From NCBI RefSeq assembly GCF_000378485.1, contig NZ_KB899967.1:372001-436000 (forward strand): DNA of 64,000 nt, written 5' to 3'. Each line of letters opens with the position of its first letter. Position 1 is the first letter of the stretch. This DNA is from Flavobacterium rivuli WB 3.3-2 = DSM 21788 (lineage in GTDB: Bacteria > Bacteroidota > Bacteroidia > Flavobacteriales > Flavobacteriaceae). The notes under the pieces are model-generated. The model ran no database searches and had not been told where the DNA came from. It saw only the letters and a program-made list of their open reading frames with translations. Below are positions 35,968-44,357 of this stretch, piece after piece. The translations under genes were made by a program, and so were the position numbers.

Positions 35968-36924
35968 TTAAAAAATTTCTTTAGCTATTGCTTTAATATT
36001 GTCGGGCTTGCCCATGCTGTAATAATGCAGCACCGGTATGCCGGCCTTAATAAGTTCTTTACTTTGGGCAATGCACCATTCTACTCCTACCTGTTTAACG
36101 GCATCATTATCTTTAGCACGTACAACCTCCATAATAAGGTCATCCGGTATATCTACCTTAAAACGGTGCGGTATCATGTTAAGCTGCTTTTTAGTAGCAA
36201 TAGGCTTTAACCCCGGAATAATAGGCACTGTAATACCCTCTTTGCGGCATTTTGATACAAAATCAAAAAAACGCTGATTATCAAAAAACAACTGGGTAAT
36301 AATATATTCGGCACCATTTTTTATTTTCTGTTTCAGGAAATAAATATCACTGTCAAAGCTTGGGGCTTCCATGTGTTTTTCAGGATAGCCTGCCACACCG
36401 ATACAAAAATTTGTTGCCGACGTATTTTGCAGGTCAGCGTCCAGGTAAATACCATTATTAAGGTTAGCTACCTGTGTAACCAGTTCGGTTGCATATTGGT
36501 TGCCCTCTTTTTCTGCACGAAAATAAGTTTCGGTCTTTACGGCATCGCCCCTAAGGGCCACAACATTTTGTATACCTAAAAAGTCCAGGTCTATTAAAAA
36601 GTTCTCGGTGTCCTCTTTAGTAAAGCCACCACATAATATATGCGGAATAGCATCTACCTGGTACTTGTTTTGTATAGCCGAACAAATACCTACTGTGCCA
36701 GGGCGTTTTTTAACCACTTTCTTTTCGAGCAATCCGCTTGGCAGCTCTTTATACTCATACTCTTCACGGTGGTAGGTAACATCTATAAACGGCGGGTCGA
36801 ACTCCATTAAAGGGTCTATGCTATCAAAAATAGATTGTATGTTTTGCCCTTTAAGCGGGGGAAGTATCTCAAAAGAAAATTGTGTTTTGCCATTGGCATT
36901 GGCAATATGTTCGGTTACTTTCAT
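35968..36924 (-). CDS. metF: 5,10-Methylenetetrahydrofolate reductase
   Basis: A 318-residue FAD enzyme that makes 5-methyl-THF, the methyl donor for methionine synthase. Motifs are FSFEILPPLKGQN (catalytic Glu), PFIDVTYHREE, HILCGGFTKEDTENFLIDLD, NVVALRGDAVK, IGVAGYPEKHMEAP, EYIITQLFFDNQRFFDF and VPIIPGLKPI. It lies 78 bases after metH-C on the same strand, the last gene of the SAM-I-controlled operon, which matches its metabolic role. Confidence 0.97.
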   Translation of the reverse strand: MKVTEHIANANGKTQFSFEILPPLKGQNIQSIFDSIDPLMEFDPPFIDVTYHREEYEYKELPSGLLEKKVVKKRPGTVGICSAIQNKYQVDAIPHILCGGFTKEDTENFLIDLDFLGIQNVVALRGDAVKTETYFRAEKEGNQYATELVTQVANLNNGIYLDADLQNTSATNFCIGVAGYPEKHMEAPSFDSDIYFLKQKIKNGAEYIITQLFFDNQRFFDFVSKCRKEGITVPIIPGLKPIATKKQLNMIPHRFKVDIPDDLIMEVVRAKDNDAVKQVGVEWCIAQSKELIKAGIPVLHYYSMGKPDNIKAIAKEIF

Positions 36925-37002
36925 TCTTATATGGTTGATGGCTCAGATTATTATCTATCGAAATGCACTGAACACTGCGACTGAATACTGAACACTTTTT
37001 AT

Positions 37003-39747
37003 CTAATCTGCTATATTAGGGTTAAGCCATTTACTGGCGGTTTCTGTAGGTATGCTTCTGCGTTTGGCATAATCTATAACCTGGTCTTCCTTAATTTTCC
37101 CAAGCCCAAAGTACTTACTCTTAGGGTTGGCAAAATAATAACCCGATACCGATGATGCCGGCCACATGGCAAGGCTCTCTGTAAGTTTAACCCCTATTTG
37201 TTTCTCTACATCCAGCAATTGCCATATTGTGTTTTTTTCAAGATGGTCAGGACACGCAGGATATCCCGGTGCGGGGCGAATACCTGCATATTCTTCTTTA
37301 ATTAAATGCTCGTTGCTAAGATGCTCATCGGCAGCATAGCCCCATATTTCCTTACGTACTTTTAAGTGCAGGTACTCTGCAAAAGCTTCGGCAAGGCGGT
37401 CGCCCAGTGCCTTAACCATTATAGAGTTATAATCGTCGTGATCTTTTTCAAATTCGGCAGCCTTTTCGTCGACCCCAAAACCGGTGGTAACGGCAAATGC
37501 CCCCATATAATCGGTATAACCGGCTTCTTTAGGCGCTATAAAATCGGCAAGGGCAATGTTAGGTGCACCTTTTGTTTTTTGCGACTGCTGGCGCAGGGTA
37601 AGAAACGTTGCTTTCTTTTTACCATCTTCGTCATACAGTTCTATATCGTCATCATTAATGGTCGTGGCAGGATAAATACCATAAATACCACGTGCCTCCA
37701 GCCAGTCTTCCTCCAGCATTTGCGTTAGCATCTTTTGGGCATCGGCAAATAATATAACGGCCTGCTCGCCTACAACCTCATCTTTAAGGATAGCCGGATA
37801 TTTACCATGCAGGTCCCACGTCTGGAAAAAAGGGGTCCAGTCTATAAATTCCACCAGCTCGGCAGGTTTAGGGTAAATGGTTTGTGCACCTATAAAGTTG
37901 GGTTTAGTAGGGGCATAATCCTCCCAGTCCAGCTTTAGTTTATTACGGCGTGAATCTTCTATACTCAGATAATCTTTATCGCGCGAGCGGTTAAGATAGC
38001 CTTCCCTAAGCGTATCATATTCGGCACGTATGGTTTTAGAATACTCCAGTTTATTGGCATTAAGCAAATTACCGGCTACGGTTACAGCTCGGCTTGCATC
38101 GTTAACATGCACAACGGTTTCGCGGTACTGCGGTGCTATTTTTACAGCCGTATGCGCACGCGATGTTGTTGCCCCACCTATCATAATAGGGATGCTAATG
38201 TTTAGCTTATCCATCTCTTTAGCTAAATAAACCATCTCGTCGAGCGACGGGGTAATCAATCCGCTAAGGCCAATGATGTCTACATTCTCCCTGATAGCAG
38301 CCTCTATAATTTTTTCCGGCGGAACCATAACGCCTAAATCAATAATTTCGAAGTTATTACAACCAAGCACTACAGCTACTATATTCTTTCCTATATCATG
38401 CACATCGCCTTTTACAGTTGCCATAAGCACTTTGCCGGCCGATGAACCTTTCCCTTTGCCTTCTTCTATATAAGGTAACAAATAAGCCACAGCCTTTTTC
38501 ATTACCCGTGCCGACTTAACTACCTGCGGCAGGAACATTTTACCACTGCCAAAGAGGTCGCCCACAACGTTCATTCCCGTCATAAGGTTAATCTCGATAA
38601 CTTCAATGGGTTTGCTGGCAGCAAGGCGTGCTTCCTCAATATCTACCTCAATAAATTCGTCTATACCGCGCACAAGGGCATGCGTAAGCCTTTCCTGTAT
38701 GGGCAGCAAGCGCCATTCCTGGGCTTGTTTTTCGGTAATCTTGGCACCGCCTTTTACATTTTCGGCAAACGTAAGCAGGCGCTCGGTAGCATCATCTCTA
38801 CGGTCGAGCAATACATCTTCTACATGCTCTAAAAGTTCTTTATCAATATCATCATAAACCTCTATCATTTCGGGGTTTACGATTCCCATATCCATACCGT
38901 TTTGTATGGCATGGTATAAAAATGCCGAGTGCATCGCCTCCCTTACCCTGTCGTTACCACGAAAAGAGAACGACACGTTGCTTACCCCGCCGCTTACGTG
39001 GGCGTGCGGCAAATTAGTACGTATCCATTTAGTGGCATCAAAAAAGTCGAGTGCATTTCTACGGTGTTCCTCCATACCCGTTGCTACGGGGAATATATTA
39101 GGGTCGAAAATTATATCTTCCGGCGGAAAGCCTACTTTATCTACAAGAATATCATAACTACGCTTACAAATTTCTATACGCCTGTTGTAAGTATCAGCCT
39201 GGCCGGTTTCGTCAAAAGCCATGACAATTACCGCTGCGCCGTAGCGTTTTACTTTTTTAGCGTGGGCAATAAAGTTCTCCTCGCCTTCTTTAAGACTTAT
39301 GGAGTTTACTATACTCTTACCCTGGGTCACTTTAAGACCTGCTTCTATAATTTCCCATTTAGAGCTGTCTATCATTACCGGCACGCGGGCTATATCCGGT
39401 TCAGACGCTATAAGGTTTAAGAATGTGGTCATGGCATGCACGCCATCCAGCATTCCCTCATCCATATTAATATCAATTATCTGTGCACCGCCATCTACCT
39501 GAGCACGGGCAACATCAAGCGCTTCCTCATATTTTTCTTCTTTTATGAGGCGCAGAAACTTGCGCGAACCCGTAACATTTGTACGTTCGCCTATGTTTAT
39601 AAAATTAGTCTCGGGGGTAACTATAAGGGGTTCTAATCCCGATAGTTTTAAATAACGGTTGTTGGTTGGTTGTTGTTGGTTGTCAGACAAAAAAGTTGTC
39701 GGTTGTTGGTTGTTGGTTGTTGGATTTGTAACGTCTTCGTCTTCCAT
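37003..39747 (-). CDS. metH: Cobalamin-dependent methionine synthase, folate/B12/activation part
   Basis: A 914-residue protein covering the pterin-binding domain ([31 protein letters not shown]), the cobalamin cap and B12-binding domain ([15 protein letters not shown] with the axial His, [13 protein letters not shown]) and the SAM-binding activation domain ([30 protein letters not shown]). The homocysteine-binding module is a separate gene (40139-41140). Residues 7-29 ([13 protein letters not shown] ...) are encoded by a CAAC microsatellite (39657-39725); homologues normally start just before SGLEPL, so a later start is possible. It begins two bases after the four-helix-bundle gene stop. Confidence 0.95.
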   Translation of the reverse strand: MEDEDVTNPTTNNQQPTTFLSDNQQQPTNNRYLKLSGLEPLIVTPETNFINIGERTNVTGSRKFLRLIKEEKYEEALDVARAQVDGGAQIIDINMDEGMLDGVHAMTTFLNLIASEPDIARVPVMIDSSKWEIIEAGLKVTQGKSIVNSISLKEGEENFIAHAKKVKRYGAAVIVMAFDETGQADTYNRRIEICKRSYDILVDKVGFPPEDIIFDPNIFPVATGMEEHRRNALDFFDATKWIRTNLPHAHVSGGVSNVSFSFRGNDRVREAMHSAFLYHAIQNGMDMGIVNPEMIEVYDDIDKELLEHVEDVLLDRRDDATERLLTFAENVKGGAKITEKQAQEWRLLPIQERLTHALVRGIDEFIEVDIEEARLAASKPIEVIEINLMTGMNVVGDLFGSGKMFLPQVVKSARVMKKAVAYLLPYIEEGKGKGSSAGKVLMATVKGDVHDIGKNIVAVVLGCNNFEIIDLGVMVPPEKIIEAAIRENVDIIGLSGLITPSLDEMVYLAKEMDKLNISIPIMIGGATTSRAHTAVKIAPQYRETVVHVNDASRAVTVAGNLLNANKLEYSKTIRAEYDTLREGYLNRSRDKDYLSIEDSRRNKLKLDWEDYAPTKPNFIGAQTIYPKPAELVEFIDWTPFFQTWDLHGKYPAILKDEVVGEQAVILFADAQKMLTQMLEEDWLEARGIYGIYPATTINDDDIELYDEDGKKKATFLTLRQQSQKTKGAPNIALADFIAPKEAGYTDYMGAFAVTTGFGVDEKAAEFEKDHDDYNSIMVKALGDRLAEAFAEYLHLKVRKEIWGYAADEHLSNEHLIKEEYAGIRPAPGYPACPDHLEKNTIWQLLDVEKQIGVKLTESLAMWPASSVSGYYFANPKSKYFGLGKIKEDQVIDYAKRRSIPTETASKWLNPNIAD
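39657..39725. repeat. CAAC/GTTG microsatellite-like tract within the metH start region
   Basis: Plus strand GTTGGTTGGTTGTTGTTGG and GGTTGTTGGTTGTTGGTTGT flank a short unique centre (TCAGACAAAAAAGTTGTC). A related CAAC-rich tract lies at 40122-40151 on the other side of the four-helix-bundle gene. This type of tract is usually intergenic but here overlaps the 5' end of metH. Confidence 0.8.
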
Positions 39748-39749
39748 CT

Positions 39750-40103
39750 TTACAGTTTTTTGTAATAATTAATAAATCCGTTTAACAACCTTTTGCATAT
39801 CTGAATAAGTTCGAAAATTGAATTAAATTGTATTTCATCTATATATCTCTGATCTAAAGCCAAAAAACATTGTGTTTCTAACTCGTACAACGAACCCCTC
39901 GAAATATGAAGAAAATTCACAGTATCTTTTGATGTTTGCCTTCCACAACCTTCTGCAATATTTGATGGGATCGAAATGGCACATCGGCGCATTTGATTTG
40001 TTAAGCCATAAATTTCCTCTTTCGGAAATTGTTTTGATAAAGTGTATAACATATTGGTAAGCTTTCTCGACTCAAGCCAAACATCTAATTTTGTGTATTC
40101 CAT
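39750..40103 (-). CDS. Four-helix-bundle protein (23S rRNA IVP family)
   Basis: A 117-residue protein of the S23/IVP four-helix-bundle family: [64 protein letters not shown]. The family was named for proteins encoded in intervening sequences of 23S rRNA genes, but free copies like this are common in Bacteroidetes; function unknown. It sits in the same orientation between the two halves of split metH, 35 bases from one and two from the other, so it must be co-transcribed with them. Confidence 0.92.
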   Translation of the reverse strand: MEYTKLDVWLESRKLTNMLYTLSKQFPKEEIYGLTNQMRRCAISIPSNIAEGCGRQTSKDTVNFLHISRGSLYELETQCFLALDQRYIDEIQFNSIFELIQICKRLLNGFINYYKKL

Positions 40104-40138
40104 TCTTCTTCTTTCTAAAAACCATCAACCAATAACTA

Positions 40139-41140
40139 TCAACTAACAACTGTTGATGTTCTTGGCTCGTACTGTGCCGCAACATCGGCAATCAGTTTAA
40201 TATGCTTAGGGGTTGTGCCGCAGCATCCGCCTATAATGTTTATAAGGTTATCGTCCAGATACTCCTTAATAAGCACCTGCATCTCTTCGGGAGTCTGGTC
40301 ATATTCGCCAAAGGCATTAGGCAATCCCGCATTAGGGTGTGCCGAAATATTCATGCTGGTATTATGCGCCAGCCTTTTTAGGTACGGTTTTAACTGGTCG
40401 GCACCAAGGGCGCAGTTAAAGCCTACGCTTAACAGCGGAATGTGCGATATCGAGATAAGAAATGCCTCTACGGTTTGCCCGCTAAGCGTTCTTCCCGAAG
40501 CATCGGTAATGGTACCGCTTACCATAATAGGGATATCGATGCCTAACTCGTCTTTAACTTCTTCTATAGCAAAAAGGGCAGCTTTGGCATTAAGGGTATC
40601 AAAAATAGTTTCTACTAACAGTATATCGGCACCACCAGCTATAAGTGCTTTTACCTGTTGTTTGTAGGCAATTAAAAGATCGTCGAACGTTACGGCTCGG
40701 TAACCGGGATCATTAACATCCGGGCTCATGCTGGCAGTACGGTTTGTGGGTCCTATAGAGCCTGCCACAAAACGGGGCCTGCCCGGGTTGGCAGCCGTAA
40801 ATTCATCCGCTACTTCTTTTGCAATCCTGGCCGACTCATAGTTAAGTTCATACACAATATCTTCAAGATGATAATCTGCCATGCCTATGGTCGTGCCAGA
40901 GAAGGTATTTGTTTCTACAATATCGGCACCGGCCTCAAAATACTGGCGGTGTACATCTTTTATGGCATGCGGCTGGGTAATAGACAGTAAATCGTTATTG
41001 CCTTTAAGCGAATGTGGAAAATCTTTAAATCGCTCACCGCGAAAATCTTCTTCAGAAAAATTGTAGCGCTGCAGCATGGTACCCATAGCCCCATCGAGCA
41101 CGAGTATGCGGTTATTGAGCGCATCATATATTTTAGACAT
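40139..41140 (-). CDS. metH: Homocysteine S-methyltransferase module of split MetH
   Basis: A 333-residue protein equal to the N-terminal module of MetH, which binds homocysteine through zinc. Motifs are [56 protein letters not shown] (first Zn Cys) and [13 protein letters not shown] (paired Zn Cys). First gene after the SAM-I riboswitch. The folate/B12 part is encoded by 37003-39747, so the enzyme is a two-subunit form. Confidence 0.95.
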   Translation of the reverse strand: MSKIYDALNNRILVLDGAMGTMLQRYNFSEEDFRGERFKDFPHSLKGNNDLLSITQPHAIKDVHRQYFEAGADIVETNTFSGTTIGMADYHLEDIVYELNYESARIAKEVADEFTAANPGRPRFVAGSIGPTNRTASMSPDVNDPGYRAVTFDDLLIAYKQQVKALIAGGADILLVETIFDTLNAKAALFAIEEVKDELGIDIPIMVSGTITDASGRTLSGQTVEAFLISISHIPLLSVGFNCALGADQLKPYLKRLAHNTSMNISAHPNAGLPNAFGEYDQTPEEMQVLIKEYLDDNLINIIGGCCGTTPKHIKLIADVAAQYEPRTSTVVS

Positions 41141-41251
41141 AGCAATTTATGTTTAAATGTTTGTGGTTTTAAGTTTATTGCTAAACTACACACCGTAAAA
41201 ATTTATGCTATGTTATCCTGATTGGGTAGGAAATATTAAAAAAAATATTTC

Positions 41252-41360
41252 GTGAGTTATCTATCTGCGCATGTGCGTAGTAGAATTTAGCACCTTCTTT
41301 AAGTGTAAAGGGTTGCTAAGGCTTCAACGGGTCTATTCCCTCTGCCTTTCGTGATAACAT
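41252..41360 (-). promoter_or_regulatory. SAM-I riboswitch (S-box) upstream of the metH-metF operon
   Basis: Read on the minus strand this has the full S-box order: GTTATCACGAAAGGCAGAGG, then GACCCGTTGAAGCCTTAGCA, ACCCTT, AAGAAGGTGCTAAATTCTAC, a short stem, and the closing GATAGATAACT. P1 is formed by GTTATC / GATAAC. The GAGGGA, GAxGAAxCC, GCAACC and GGTGCTAA cores are all present. The first gene starts 112 bases further on; an expression platform is not obvious, though T8 follows P1 at 41240-41247. Confidence 0.95.
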
Positions 41361-41382
41361 GTCATTGTGTAAAAGAACAGTG

Positions 41383-41413
41383 CAAAGTAACGAAACAAAT
41401 TAATAGGATGCAA
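41383..41413 (-). promoter_or_regulatory. Promoter of the SAM-I controlled operon
   Basis: Bacteroidetes-type promoter on the minus strand: TTTG, 20 bases, TTACTTTG (five of six matches to TAnnTTTG). Transcription would start near 41376, about 15 bases before the riboswitch. Confidence 0.6.
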
Positions 41414-41513
41414 ATTTGTTTTAATGTGCCCGATTAATATAAATAGCTATATTTGAAACGCATATTTTTATAACACTCCTATAAACAACTAACTGTAATA
41501 CCAACTTATAAGT

Positions 41514-41945
41514 ATGGCAAACTGTATACTATGCACTAAATCTCTTAGCTTTTTTAACAAGCCAACATTTGGGCAGGGAAAACTAGCCGATGGTACACAG
41601 ATATGTTTTAAATGTTTTTCTAAAAACGGCAGTTCGCAAAGAGGGTTTAAATACCTTACCTCGCAGCAGCTTATAGAATCTATAAATAATCCGTTTGGCG
41701 CAACGTTGCGGGTAAGTATGCAAATTAACAATAGTATGGCCGAAGGTTTTTCTACCTCATTTGAACAAGCAACACCCACTAATGTTACCGAAAATACTTT
41801 GCCTCCTGCCCCACCCCAACAGTCAGTACCCCAACAAACTATAGATGTGGCAGACCAGTTATTAAAACTCGCCAGCTTAAGGGATAAAGGAATTTTAACC
41901 GAACAGGAATTCAGGGCGCAGAAGTATAAGTTGCTGAATCCTTAA
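41514..41945 (+). CDS. Small zinc-ribbon + SHOCT domain protein
   Basis: A 143-residue protein. The N-terminal part has two Cys pairs (MANCILCTKSLSFF and ICFKCFSK), like a DUF4428-type zinc ribbon. The C-terminal 30 residues form a SHOCT domain (DQLLKLASLRDKGILTEQEF, then AQKYKLL). A Pro/Gln-rich linker joins them (PPAPPQQSVPQQ). SHOCT domains mediate oligomerisation; the role is unknown. It is divergent from the metH operon and followed by another small gene. Confidence 0.8.
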   Translation: MANCILCTKSLSFFNKPTFGQGKLADGTQICFKCFSKNGSSQRGFKYLTSQQLIESINNPFGATLRVSMQINNSMAEGFSTSFEQATPTNVTENTLPPAPPQQSVPQQTIDVADQLLKLASLRDKGILTEQEFRAQKYKLLNP

Positions 41946-42007
41946 AATAAGATACCTTTACCGCCTCATGCCGCACATTGCCGTATGCAATTAACACCCT
42001 CACAAAA

Positions 42008-42451
42008 ATGAAAACATTTAAATCATACCTTAATTCATCGCTTGCCGAAGACAAGAATCAGTTTCACATTATTGTTATAGGCGACGCTGCCGAAATTGAA
42101 GATCCTGAAGAAGGTAAATGGGTAGCCAGCGGTGTTATGGATTACTGGAAGAGGGTTGAAAAACCGGCTTATGATGACACAAAACATCAGCTGCACCTGG
42201 CGCGTAAAAAGCATGTGCATACGGTACTGAGAAAAATATCGTGGCACGTAAACGGTTTTAAGAACGATAAGAATGCCATAAACAATAACCTTAACGGCGT
42301 AGAGAGCGCAAAGAATATTGCAAAGGCGATTATAAAACTTCCTGAAGATAAAATACTGGAAATAGTACCTAATGAGAATGTAGCAGCAATTTTAGCAGGT
42401 GTAGATTACCTGCCTAATAAATGTAAGATTTTTGTTTTTAAGATTGCATAA
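42008..42451 (+). CDS. Uncharacterised basic protein
   Basis: A 147-residue protein from ATG 42008 (MKTFKSYLNSSLAEDKNQFH). It has an opening beta-strand (HIIVIGDAAEIEDPEEGK), a basic helical middle (HLARKKHVHTVLRKISWHVN) and a closing VAAILAGVDYLPNKCKIFVF. I recognise no family. No signal peptide. An in-frame ATG at 41978 would add ten residues from the intergenic region. It is followed by a dispersed inverted repeat. Confidence 0.65.
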   Translation: MKTFKSYLNSSLAEDKNQFHIIVIGDAAEIEDPEEGKWVASGVMDYWKRVEKPAYDDTKHQLHLARKKHVHTVLRKISWHVNGFKNDKNAINNNLNGVESAKNIAKAIIKLPEDKILEIVPNENVAAILAGVDYLPNKCKIFVFKIA

Positions 42452-42470
42452 GTAGATCACTCCTTTGGTG

Positions 42471-42589
42471 AAAATGGAACGCGGATGACACGGATGCTAC
42501 GCAATCGCGGATTTAAAACGGACTAAGCACAAGAGGGTTAAATCTGCGTAAATCCGGTTTTGAAATCCGCGTCATCCGCGTTCCATTTC
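42471..42589. repeat. GGAACGCGGATGAC inverted repeat
   Basis: Left arm AATGGAACGCGGATGACACG (from 42473) and right arm GAAATCCGCGTCATCCGCGT ending in TCCATTT (42562-42588) are inverted copies with extra internal GCGGATTT / AATCCG units. The pattern is familiar from intergenic regions of many Bacteroidetes. Confidence 0.85.
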
Positions 42590-42609
42590 ATATACTTAAA
42601 TAACTTAAT

Positions 42610-43137
42610 TTAATACACCAAAGCTTTTTGCCTAGCTGCTATCTCTATAATGCCATCATACAAGGCATTTGCCGCGGCCTCTTTATCGCCGGTTATCGGA
42701 TCAATAAATTTGTGCGCTAAACCACGGCTATCGCTTAAAAATTTAATGCCTTTCTCAAAGCTATCGGGCAGGAACGGCAGGCTTTCGTTTATAGACACGA
42801 TGCTAAAACCGTTTTTTATCAGTTCAGGATATTCTGCGGCAAGGGCTGCACTGGGTGTGGCATCTACCGCAATAAGGTTTTGCAGGTCGTTGTATACCGC
42901 ATATTCTATAACATCGTCCAGCTTAAAGGGTATGGCAAACTGTATAAAGTTAGCTTCCCAGGCATAATCTGCCCCTTCTTTCTCAAAAAAGGCAACACTA
43001 CTGTTAGTTATAACCGGGAACCTGAGCTCCGGTGTGTTTTTAGCAGGCAGCGCTTTGCTGCCTTTCACTACTTTATTTATTAACGCACTGCCGGTATTGC
43101 CTATGCCAAACAGCACTATATTTATAATTTGAGACAT
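42610..43137 (-). CDS. Homoserine dehydrogenase-like NAD-binding domain, stand-alone
   Basis: A 175-residue protein from ATG 43137 (MSQIINIVLFGIGNTGSALI). It has the Rossmann GxGxxGxx motif and IAVDATPSAALAAEYPELIK, the pattern of the homoserine dehydrogenase NAD domain, but stops before the catalytic domain, and the NKKA-type active-site turn is replaced by NESLPFLP. It is thus unlikely to be a full dehydrogenase. It lies in the methionine cluster behind OsmC and has a 10-bp hairpin directly upstream. It may be a regulatory or oxidoreductase relative. Confidence 0.7.
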   Translation of the reverse strand: MSQIINIVLFGIGNTGSALINKVVKGSKALPAKNTPELRFPVITNSSVAFFEKEGADYAWEANFIQFAIPFKLDDVIEYAVYNDLQNLIAVDATPSAALAAEYPELIKNGFSIVSINESLPFLPDSFEKGIKFLSDSRGLAHKFIDPITGDKEAAANALYDGIIEIAARQKALVY

Positions 43138-43154
43138 GGTACTTTCTTTTTTAA

Positions 43155-43196
43155 AAATTAAAAAGAAACTGCCTTTGTTGCCGAGACAAAGGCAGC
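43155..43196 (-). terminator. Hairpin just upstream of the homoserine dehydrogenase-like gene
   Basis: Perfect ten-base stem CTGCCTTTGT (43169-43178) / ACAAAGGCAG (43186-43195), then TTTCTTTTT on the minus strand, ending about 20 bases before the ATG. It has terminator form yet lies in a leader position, so it may be an attenuator or simply end the OsmC transcript. Confidence 0.7.
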
Positions 43197-43255
43197 TCTT
43201 AAACAAACAAAAAACAACTTAAAAACAATATTTTTATGAACCTTTTGGGTTATTT

Positions 43256-43383
43256 ATGCCGTTCCTCCGGAACTGAACTGCTCTTATAGTATATACTGCG
43301 CCCGGCTTTTAGTTCCGGAGGAACGGCATGTTTATAGAAAAGGGTAAAGCTAATGAGCTTGAGCTCCGGAGGAGCAGTATATA
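43256..43383. repeat. GTTCCGGAGGAACGGCATG inverted repeat
   Basis: ATGCCGTTCCTCCGGAACT (43257-43275) and AGTTCCGGAGGAACGGCAT (43311-43329) are exact inverted copies; a second nested pair is formed by ACTGCTC near 43277 and GAGCTCCGGAGGAGCAGT near 43361. The second arm is followed by GTTTATAGAAAA, as in widespread Bacteroidetes repeats I recall. Confidence 0.85.
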
Positions 43384-43393
43384 GTATCACAAA

Positions 43394-43846
43394 CTAATTA
43401 ACCGCCGTATATTCTTTAAACAAATTAAGCTTAACCGGTGTGTTGTTAACAAGATTATCATATAACGGGCTCCTGAAACGCACTTCCTTCATCCACCGTT
43501 GCAACGTTTCCAGCGGGGCAGCGGCAGCAGGTTTTAGTACAATTTCTATACTGTTAAACCCCGGCCTTACCTTTCCTGATATTCCCGAAACCACATCTGT
43601 ATTAAGGCTGCCTGTAATTTCTATTTGCAGCGACTTAAGGTTTATACCCAGCTCTGCGGCTACCAGCTGGCCAAGCGCATTAATACAGCCTGCAAATCCT
43701 GCAAGGATATATTCGTATGGGCTGGCAATGCCGGGTACAGCGGCCTGTGCATTTTGGTTTATCCTTAAATCTGTATTAAGGGTTTTTACTACAAACTGGC
43801 TGTTGTTGCCCGTATAGCCTAATACGTTGATGGATTGTGGTTTCAT
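43394..43846 (-). CDS. OsmC family protein
   Basis: A 150-residue protein of the OsmC/Ohr fold: SPYEYILAGFAGCINALGQLV with the first conserved Cys, IEITGSLNTDVVSGISGKVR, and a C-terminal helix ending FKEYTAVN. The second peroxidatic Cys expected in SPxC of true Ohr/OsmC is replaced (RFRSPLYDNLV), so a thiol peroxidase role is doubtful. It is preceded by two leader-peptide attenuators, which suggests that it belongs to the sulfur amino acid regulon. Confidence 0.85.
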   Translation of the reverse strand: MKPQSINVLGYTGNNSQFVVKTLNTDLRINQNAQAAVPGIASPYEYILAGFAGCINALGQLVAAELGINLKSLQIEITGSLNTDVVSGISGKVRPGFNSIEIVLKPAAAAPLETLQRWMKEVRFRSPLYDNLVNNTPVKLNLFKEYTAVN

Positions 43847-43892
43847 GGTGTGCTTTTTTAATGGTTGATGATGATTGAACTGGCCCGAAATA

Positions 43893-43930
43893 AAAAAAGG
43901 CCTCTTTAGTATGTTACCAAAAAGACCTTT
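43893..43930 (-). terminator. Attenuator terminator of leader A (upstream of OsmC)
   Basis: On the minus strand AAAGGTCTTTTT (43930-43919) pairs with AAAGAGGCCTTT (43907-43896) over 12 positions with two wobbles; T7 follows. The segment UUUUGGUAA at 43922-43914, overlapping the upstream arm and loop, is a perfect nine-base complement of leader A codons 29-31 (43972-43964). The two pairings exclude each other. Confidence 0.8.
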
Positions 43931-43951
43931 GTATCTAAATATAAAATAAGA

Positions 43952-44056
43952 TTACGTTGCCCGTTTTGGTAATGGTGTATGCATATACTGCACCTGCATC
44001 CACGATGAACAGATACACTTGCAAATTGTATTATTATTTACAGCCTTAGTTTTCAT
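43952..44056 (-). CDS. Leader peptide A (Cys/Met attenuator peptide)
   Basis: A 34-codon frame beginning MKTKAVNNNTICKCICSSWM and ending ...HTPLPKRAT. It has three Cys (12, 14, 16) and Met at 20 and 25 in front of the antiterminator segment TTACCAAAA (codons 29-31), which complements the following terminator. A ribosome stalled at the Cys/Met codons would leave this segment free. No promoter is evident directly upstream, so it is probably transcribed only after read-through of the leader B terminator. Confidence 0.7.
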   Translation of the reverse strand: MKTKAVNNNTICKCICSSWMQVQYMHTPLPKRAT

Positions 44057-44090
44057 ATTTTATGTAATATCTTTATAATAGTAACAAAAA

Positions 44091-44113
44091 AGCCCCTGCT
44101 TATTGCAGGGGCC
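44091..44113 (-). terminator. Attenuator terminator of leader B
   Basis: Perfect eight-base stem GCCCCTGC / GCAGGGGC with a five-base loop and T6 on the minus strand. Its upstream arm (44112-44105) is also an exact eight-base complement of GCAGGGGC in leader B (44162-44155), so an alternative antiterminator can form. Confidence 0.88.
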
Positions 44114-44141
44114 TTGATCTATATGTTGATAAATTTTAAAA

Positions 44142-44210
44142 TCAAACAATAGCAGCCCCTGCGGAAGGTTTCCACATCGAAATGACACATTGTGAGTAAT
44201 TAAATTTCAT
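44142..44210 (-). CDS. Leader peptide B (22 codons)
   Basis: Starts MKFNYSQCVISMWK and ends PSAGAAIV. It is related to leader L3 before metY: same length, MKF start, Met12, and a shared SAxxAI ending whose codons 17-19 (GCAGGGGCT) form the antiterminator. The match of a conserved peptide end with the RNA pairing site supports attenuation. Cys8 and Met12 lie ahead of it as candidate stalling codons. Confidence 0.7.
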   Translation of the reverse strand: MKFNYSQCVISMWKPSAGAAIV

Positions 44211-44230
44211 AATTCCTTTATTCTGAATAA

Positions 44231-44261
44231 CAAACTTCAACATAATTTTTGGGATAAGCAA
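44231..44261 (-). promoter_or_regulatory. Promoter of leader B array
   Basis: On the minus strand TTG, 20 bases, GAAGTTTG (five of six to TAnnTTTG), 20 bases before the leader B ATG. The same layout with the identical GAAGTTTG box precedes leader L3. Confidence 0.6.
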
Positions 44262-44357
44262 CTATTTGTAAATAAATTTTATCGTAGTATGGCATCATTT
44301 CGCAAAGCTTGGTATTAAGCGCCCCTATTTTAAGATTTATGAAATTTATAGCGTTAT

